Below, in pieces: positions 57,531-64,000 of a DNA stretch of 64,000 nt. The number at the start of each line of letters is the position of its first letter. Within the stretch, counting starts at the first letter, position 1. Under the pieces are notes generated by a model. The model searched no databases, was not told where the DNA came from, and saw only the letters and a list, made by a program, of their open reading frames with translations. This DNA is from Sisyra terminalis (Eukaryota > Arthropoda > Insecta > Neuroptera > Sisyridae): contig OY292278.1 of the NCBI GenBank assembly GCA_958496175.1, positions 36,952,001-37,016,000 on the forward strand, read 5' to 3'. The position numbers and the translations under genes were made by a program.

Positions 57531-57739
57531 TTTGAACATTCATTAAGCTCAAAAAAAAAACTATTCAAAGAAATAAATTCATTTAATTTTTCCGAACGTT
57601 TTGCCAATTAAGTACTGATTTTGATGGCAAAATAAAAACCAGTAAGAAATATATTTTTTTTTATAAATATATTTCTTTTACCTTGAGCTCACATTCCTAA
57701 AGAATTGAAAAATCATATAATCATAATCAAAATAAGATT

Positions 57740-58060
57740 TGAATTGTGAATTATCACATAGAAGTTACGGAGTGATCCCAACTACTTGATGACCACTGAT
57801 GAAGATTGCTTGGCAATCGAAATACGTATCTGGGTAATACGTCACGAATATTTTTGTTTGAACTTCTGTTCAAATTTATGTTGGTGGTATGATTTTTATA
57901 TACTATTATATTAAGTTTATATATTATTATATTAAATTTTTATATTATTATATTAAATTTGTATATTATTATATTGAATTTATATATTATTATGTTAAAT
58001 TATACTACATAAATTGGACTGCAATATATTTTATATATTGTATACACCATATAATCATAA
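57740..58060. mobile_element. Foldback element family F1, one arm with internal minisatellite
   Basis: Contains GACCACTGATGAAGATTGCT, GGCAATCGAAATACGTATCT, AATACGTCACGAATATTTTT and GAACTTCTGTTCAAATTTAT, then the minisatellite, then the outer end CAATATATTTTATATATTGT. The minisatellite takes the place of the outer arm region. Confidence 0.65.
57889..58010 (+). repeat. Minisatellite, ~24-bp unit, about five copies
   Basis: Units follow TTTATATATTATTATATTAA with small changes (AGTTTATA, ATTTTTATA, ATTTGTATA, ATTGAATTTATA). The open frame across it (YYYIKF repeats) is a by-product of the unit length being a multiple of three. Confidence 0.8.
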
Positions 58061-59084
58061 TTATGAGTACCGATAAGGAGCCGGAACTCAAAAGCTTATG
58101 ACCGAAAGATTATGAAGGAGCTGGAGCCGAAGTAAAAATATTTACTTTTGGGGAAGAATTTTAGTTGGAGCCATTAATTTTTATATTGATTGCAGAGCCC
58201 AATAATTATAAATATAGTATACAAGCCAGTGATCGGTTACCTTATGGTAAACACGTAAAATATCATACTTGGATAGTAAATAAGATTTTTCTAATTGCCG
58301 GTATGTTATCTACTAAAAAATCCTTTCCAATGATAAATATAAGCTCTTAATAATTTCATAAGCTACATATTGAAAAAGCAGAATTGATACAACACTTTTG
58401 AAATTTTTATTAACTTCAATAACGCCTACCATTGTTATTTTTATATCATAATAGTTGTATATATAAAATATATCTAGCTAAGCATAGCGGAACCCTATTC
58501 CATGGTATGTGGTGAATATAAGAGTCTCACTGAACAAAATTTTAGGTTTTTAGGTAGTAAAAGTAATCATGTCTTAGTACCGCAAATCTGCATCAAATAG
58601 AAGATTAATGAAAGCAAGTTGAGACCAAAAAAAAAAAAAGAAACTCTTATGAAACAATTGAAATTAAATCAAGATCCGGAGTCCCCGGAGCTGGAGTCAA
58701 CTTTCCAGACTTACATCAAGAAACAGGCGGCATCAGAAGAATTTTCTAATTTGCCTTGGATTACAAATGGTTTAGAGAAATCGTCGAAATGACCACCAAA
58801 GTTCGATTATGAAAAAGGCATCAAAAGAAGAGAACATGCGAAAGACAAAGAATACAACAGAAACATATTTTTTAGATGGTAGGCGTATAGATGTTAAATT
58901 ATTTAAAATCCTTATCCCCAGAATATAGATACAAGGAATCCGAACAGTATAGGCTCATTTACAATATTCAAGTACCTATACAATAACAGATCCAGACCAT
59001 AGTTTTCTTTTCTGTCATTACTGCGCAAGTATTCAGAACGTACCTAAGGTAACTAAGGTATTAAGAAAGTATTCTAATCTTGTA

Positions 59085-59225
59085 ATGCATGAAGGGGAAT
59101 GTATAAAATGTAGCGCCGCTATTAGTGTATTCGTAATATTAATTGAGACTTATGTAAGGTAACTAAGAATACATAAGTTAGTACTCCAGACATCCTTCTG
59201 GAAACGCCATATCTTGGCACATCTG
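59085..59225. mobile_element. Diverged relative of the TA-flanked MITE at 26402
   Basis: Shares TAATGCATGA, GTAGCGCCGCTATTAGTGT against GTGGCGCCGCCTTAAGTGT, a central AGTTAGTACTCC, and ATATCTTG near the far end. The ends are too worn to define. Confidence 0.45.
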
Positions 59226-59463
59226 GACCTCAATTTGATGCCTTTTTTTAATTTTCGGACTCCTTGTATGTATACTCCATTACCTTAACAATATTTTATG
59301 CTCAAAAACAATAATCAAGCCAAAAATGTTATTCTTCAGATATGTAAGTATGATATTGGATCACTGAATAAGAATTAAATGGGTAAAAATTGGATACTTT
59401 ATACGAATTTTAGTTAGCGGCAATGCCAGTAGTTTATAACAAAAAATTACTATACTATTGCTT

Positions 59464-59522
59464 ATTTTATAAGTAGTATAAGTACTACTTATACTACTTA
59501 TAAGTAGTATAAAATAAGTATA
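59464..59522. repeat. AT-rich palindrome of TAAGTAGTATA units
   Basis: CTTATTTTATAAGTAGTATA and its complement face each other with interior repeats of AGTACTACTTATACTACTTA. The two arms differ by one 8-base unit. Likely a simple-sequence palindrome. Confidence 0.7.
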
Positions 59523-61499
59523 CTACTTGTAACTACTTTTATAAGTACTTTGGGAAATCAAACAATGATTTACAACAAAAATAAGAGGAATGATCAATAT
59601 TTCACCATCCAAAGCGCTGAAAAAGTAAGTAAATTGATAATGAAACGTTTAACTAATAGGAAAAAAAAATTTAAGTTTCAAATTTCCACATTTTCGAATT
59701 TTACTTTCAATTCAAAGCAAATGAAAAGTAGCAATATAATATAAATAATAAACATTTGCAATGCTTCATCTTTTTTCAACCTCCATTTAACTACTTTGTT
59801 TATAAATGTTAAGCTTGGATTAGAAACTTTTGACGTTTGAAATCTACGTTTGCAAATAATTATCATAAATAACTTCTAATAGATAATTCGGCCATTCTAT
59901 TTTTACACCAAAAGCTTCATTGAAACTTATCTGATTGGCTGCTACCAAACAAACGAATGTTAGTAAATAAACAAATGAAATTGTTAATTTTATTGAAACT
60001 TAACGAGTGCTAGTTTTTTGTTTCTCTAAAAAAGGCAGAATTTCATTGACTGTTCGGTTCGAACCATCAAATCAATTAAATATATTTCTATTTTAATGGT
60101 AGATTAGGCAGGCTTTGATCTATTTTTGTTACTATGGAAACCAATAAATGAACTAGACGCTTAAATCAATGAAATTTGAATTTTTATGAATGACTGCAGC
60201 TGGGTGTTTGTTTTTTTTATTTTTTGTTTTTTGTTCGAAATAAACAAATGAAAATCGAAGTTTATTGACCGAAAACAAATGAACGAAACAAATAAAAATT
60301 GATTCATTTGGTTTTCGTTTGCAATGACACGGCGACAAAGGGATGTTTTGATACGGCAAATTTTTGAAACGGTGACAAGCGAAAAATTCGACCAATTGAT
60401 ATGGAACATTTTGAAAAAAAAAATATTTGACGAACGGCCAAAAATCTAAAATTGGGCGCAACCAACCGATTTTGTTATTTTCTAATATTTATGTGAAAGA
60501 TTTTATTATTTGTCGGCGTATGAAACGTCGCGGTTCCTTATGTTTATTTTGTTTGGGGATTTTCTTTTTTAATGAAATTTTCATGAAATTGAAAATATTA
60601 CGGTGAATGATGAAATAATTCGATTATATGAAGAAGTGGCATCACGAATGTGTGTGAAATTCAATCACTGTCGCAGCCTCTTGCCTTATTTTCTGGCACA
60701 CTGACATTAGAATTTGCGTTCGTTATTTTCCAAATTTATTCGCTAAAAATAAACCAAAAATCAGCGACGATCGTATAGAGTGGTCCCTTTCGCGCGACCC
60801 ACCACCGCTCTATCCCAAAATTATTCCTACTTTTCTCATTACCTCATTCCCGTCACTCGTTTGTTCGGCTGAACTACATTTACGAATCGTTCCCCGTCAC
60901 TCCCGAAAATCCCGAACCCTGCCCTGTCGCGAAATGTCTTCACACATTTCGTGTCAAAGTCTCGAAAAATGCCGTCCAAGCAATTAGACTTTGGAAAAAT
61001 GAACACATTTTCATCTCATTACAATATCCCCTGCCCACGAATCATAAAACTTAGCCAACGAAAATTTCATTCATCTTGATTTTATCTTATTTTTTTCGCT
61101 TTTTTATTTTACGTAATTAAATCGTTAATCAAAACTCTTTCATTCAGGCCATGAAATCACCAATTAATATGTTAGTTTTTTTAGAAGTGTCAAAAATTAC
61201 GAAAGAATTAAAAAAAAAATTTGGAATTTTTCGTATACAGTAAAATCTCAATACCTATGAAACCATGAAAGAGTCAATAGAAGATTATTACAGATATACC
61301 AAGGTATGCCCAATGAACATTGGTAATAAGAAGTCTGGAAAAAGGTATCGCATTCCAAGACGAAGATTGAAAAAAACCTCCATACTGCAAAAACTTCATA
61401 ATGCACATGATCTTAACATAATTTGAAATATTTTAAAAATGTTTGTAAACTAATATCAAAACATTAGGTAGCTCAAATTAGAATTTTCCGTTAATTTTA

Positions 61500-61896
61500 A
61501 ACAGTTATGCTGCTTATATACAATATATTAAATATATTGTGATCATATTTATGTAAAAGAATTACAAAAGTTTGAACAAAAGCTCAAATAAATGTAATTT
61601 TGAAGTAAGCATAGGTACGTATTCCAGTTGCTAAGCAAGCTTCCTCAGTGGTCATTAATTAAGTATTGGGTCGCTTTGTAATTGCTACGTGACGATCCAA
61701 TACTACTTGATGACCAGCGAGGAAAATTGCTTGGCAATCGAAATACATACTTGAGCAACACATCAAACATATATTTGATAGAGCATTGGTTCAAATTTAT
61801 GTTAAAAGTTAACTTTTGTAAATTACATTACATAATATATTTCAAGACCACAATATATTTTATATATGGTAAACGTAGCATTATAAAACTGTTAAA
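61500..61896. mobile_element. Foldback element family F1, full copy
   Basis: Outer ends AACAGTTATGCTGCTTATAT and, in reverse, AACAGTTTTATAATGCTACG. Both arms carry ATATTGTG(A/G)TC, GAACAAAAGCTC or its equivalent, the stem around TTGCTTGGCAA, and CTCAGTGGTC meeting GATGACCAGCGAGG near 61670. Target site unclear; no protein. Confidence 0.75.
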
Positions 61897-61929
61897 TTAT
61901 AGCTTCACTTGATAAATCTAAGAAATATT

Positions 61930-63130
61930 CAATTTAAAATACAAAAACAAATCGCTAAATTAAACACGCCTAAGCGAGCTCCTATTGGCCTGGTGTAACA
62001 ATTACGTCACAGTACAGAAACTTTCGAAACTCATAGATGTTTTTCAATGATTAATGTATTTAATCACAAATAAGTAGTAAGGTAGTTTGTATCGTCTAAA
62101 CTCAACATTAATGATTTAATCCATTAATAATATTTGAAATTTGGTAAGGTCAAGTACATTGCATTAATTTTTCTTCGTAATTTTTTTAAAGAAAACGCAA
62201 TCATCTGCTTCAAATATCATAGTTATAATGAAGAAAAAAGGATTATATTTTTACTAAGTATAGCCTTTATATACTTCCATAGTATGTTCGAATTTCTTTC
62301 AAATTAGTTTACTTATTGTTGAGAAAAAATATTTTATGATTTATCGTTTTTTTCGATTTATTCACAAATAAAAAGACATATAAAGCTGAATCTTGGAGTA
62401 TGAATGTATCTTTTAAGTACCAACATGCCCTCCAAAAATGGTTCATAAAACTTTCTGGAGCCGATTTACCATTGTTATTGTCCATTGGCTTTTTCTATAG
62501 TTTTTGCTTTTGGCAACATTTTTGAATAATTATTTACGGAAAATTATTTACAATACTTTCTTCCAAATTTCAGATATAATATGATTGATTCCGTAAATAT
62601 AGTTTTCTATAAAAACGAACTGTAAATCAATACACAATGGCTTATTTTTTAAAAAAAATAACATAATTTTCCTCATTTTCCAGCCTAGTCAATATTTTTT
62701 AAACCTTTAGAAAAGTATTCACTGAATCTTGCTTCAAAATGCAATTATAGTTTAATCGGTTGGAAAAACAGTTTTTCTTACATGTATAAAAAAAATTGAT
62801 ATGATTAATGATAAGTTTTGATTTTACATACACTAAACACAATTAACCTCTACACCAGAGAAAAGAAATTGAGAGTAACTTTTAGAGTATAAAAATGTTT
62901 TCCGTGGTAGAAAATGTGAAAATTTGTGAAAATTATTATTTTCTTTCTGATAACCATTCAATGAATTGTTTATATCTTGGTTTCAAAATATAAAATGTCA
63001 CGTCACAGAAGACCGGACTTTCATTTGCTCATTAACATTAAAACTTTTTTTTTTCTGCCAAAATATACATTTTCATAACTTTAATTGGTTTTTCTTCTTT
63101 TAAATTATACCCTTTATCGATTAAAAACAA
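61930..63130 (-). repeat. Inverted copy of the ~0.8-kb family with an insertion
   Basis: Read in reverse it follows the 11836-13440 units: GTTTTTAATCGATAAAGGGT, GAGCAAATGAAAGTCC, TCTTCTGTGACGTGAC, TATATAAAGGCTATACTTA, GTTTCTGTACTGTGACGTAA and CCAATAGGAGCTCGCTTAGG. About 400 bases near 62290-62720 have no counterpart in the other copies, suggesting an insertion here or a deletion there. Confidence 0.7.
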
Positions 63131-64000
63131 AGATGCCTATGGTCTAGTCCAAACCAAACAAGGAAACGGACCTTTTTGTTTAGTTCACTATTGGAGTCGA
63201 ACATCCCTAAGAATATTTGAACTTAACCAGAGGACTATATCCAATTAAAACAGACTGGGTAGTTTTATTTTCCACCAGGCAAAAGTTGCTTTACTCATCG
63301 TAGGGTATAAATATGTATCAATAAGGGTTCTCTCATTTACCAATCTAGGGAGAAATTGTCATCCAAATTTCATCCAAACCAAAAATGAACAATTCGAGGA
63401 ACAATTTCAAACTAATTCTAATTTTACTGCGCACGCGTCAACTGAGAATCGAAATAAAACTTTTTAATTTGGAAAATCAAATGGGTGGGTTCAGATAAAT
63501 ATTTCGGTAAAATTCATAAGTTTTCCCGAAACTTGTAAGTATTTATCCCACAAAAAGTTAAAATTTGAACAAACAAGCCATTTTTCCAACAAAAATTTGC
63601 GTCAATTCAAAAGTCGAGAAAGTTTCCAACACTAATCCTCCAAATTAAGCTCTCAACCTGTCCAATTAAGCCATTTGTTTTAATTAAAAAGCTCATAAAA
63701 GTTTTCAACAGACAAAGTAAGCTGAAATTCAACGGACGATATAACGATTCATGTGACAATAAAAAAAAAGCGAAAGGGAAAATAATTAAGATGAAAGGAA
63801 ACGGGAAAAGTTTAGATAATAGTGATTAACCCTTGTTGAGGCTGTTTAAATTTTTTGCTATAAATACCAACTTAGATTGTTTGTCGAGAAGATAATACAA
63901 AGTCCATTAAATAATGCAAACAATGCAGTGATCGAAACAACAAACACTCGATGAATTAACCCTCATTCCACCCGATTTGATCGGTGCAACCCTCTAATCC

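Larger units (their letters stand above)
56201..64000. other. Upstream flank, no exon found
   Basis: AT-rich sequence with repeats: a MITE at 57221-57530, F1 copies at 57740-58060 and 61500-61896, a TA-MITE relative near 59085, a palindrome near 59464 and the inverted ~0.8-kb family copy at 61930-63130. It is either intergenic or an intron of longer isoforms starting outside the window. A repeat-poor, CG-richer block at 60660-60990 could be regulatory. I found no PET or extra LIM sequence in it. Confidence 0.6.

Noticed and set aside
57889..58101. 70-residue frame rich in Tyr-Ile-Lys-Phe
   Set aside because: Product of the 24-bp minisatellite unit, whose length is divisible by three.

Overview
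The window is AT-rich eukaryotic DNA, most likely from an insect. It carries most of one gene on the minus strand: a four-and-a-half-LIM (FHL-type) protein that I recognise as the arthropod Limpet/FHL gene. The evidence is a chain of LIM half-domains in separate exons, GT/AG splice sites whose phases match at every junction, large introns, and protein sequence very close to what is known of insect Limpet. The order of insect cannot be fixed from the sequence.

Layout, read in gene order (high to low coordinate). Exon 1 has the start codon at 55903. LIM exons lie at 54505/54494-54305, 48098-47924, 16229-16060 and 14146-13960, and the last exon is 10672-10515 with the TAA stop. These join in phase into a 346-residue protein. 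A second start exon (34323-33990) lies inside the 31.7-kb third intron and splices in phase onto the third LIM exon, giving a 282-residue isoform with a different N-terminus and only the last three LIM regions. The first LIM exon has two acceptors 11 bases apart. The inner one fits exon 1; the outer one is phase 0 and would fit an upstream exon outside the window, as expected if longer Limpet isoforms (PET plus extra LIM) exist here.

The rest is non-coding: the 3' UTR and downstream flank (1-10514), introns, and upstream flank (56200-64000). It is dense in old, mostly non-autonomous mobile DNA. This includes a tRNA-derived SINE family (eight copies), long-inverted-repeat foldback elements, a TTAA-flanked element with perfect 19-bp ends, hAT-like MITEs with 8-bp target duplications, a TA-flanked MITE, a 1.3-kb palindromic cluster with a nested MITE, an ~0.8-kb tandem repeat family carrying a CRE-like palindrome, a minisatellite, and a weak LINE relic. 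No tRNA gene, rRNA gene, CRISPR array or intact transposase was seen.

The most interesting signals are the isoform architecture of the LIM gene (second promoter, changed zinc ligands, tandem acceptors), three CTCF-like motifs in one orientation around the second LIM exon, hammerhead-like CTGATGA/GAAA cores in two foldback families, and a GC-rich coding-like patch at 42149-42277.
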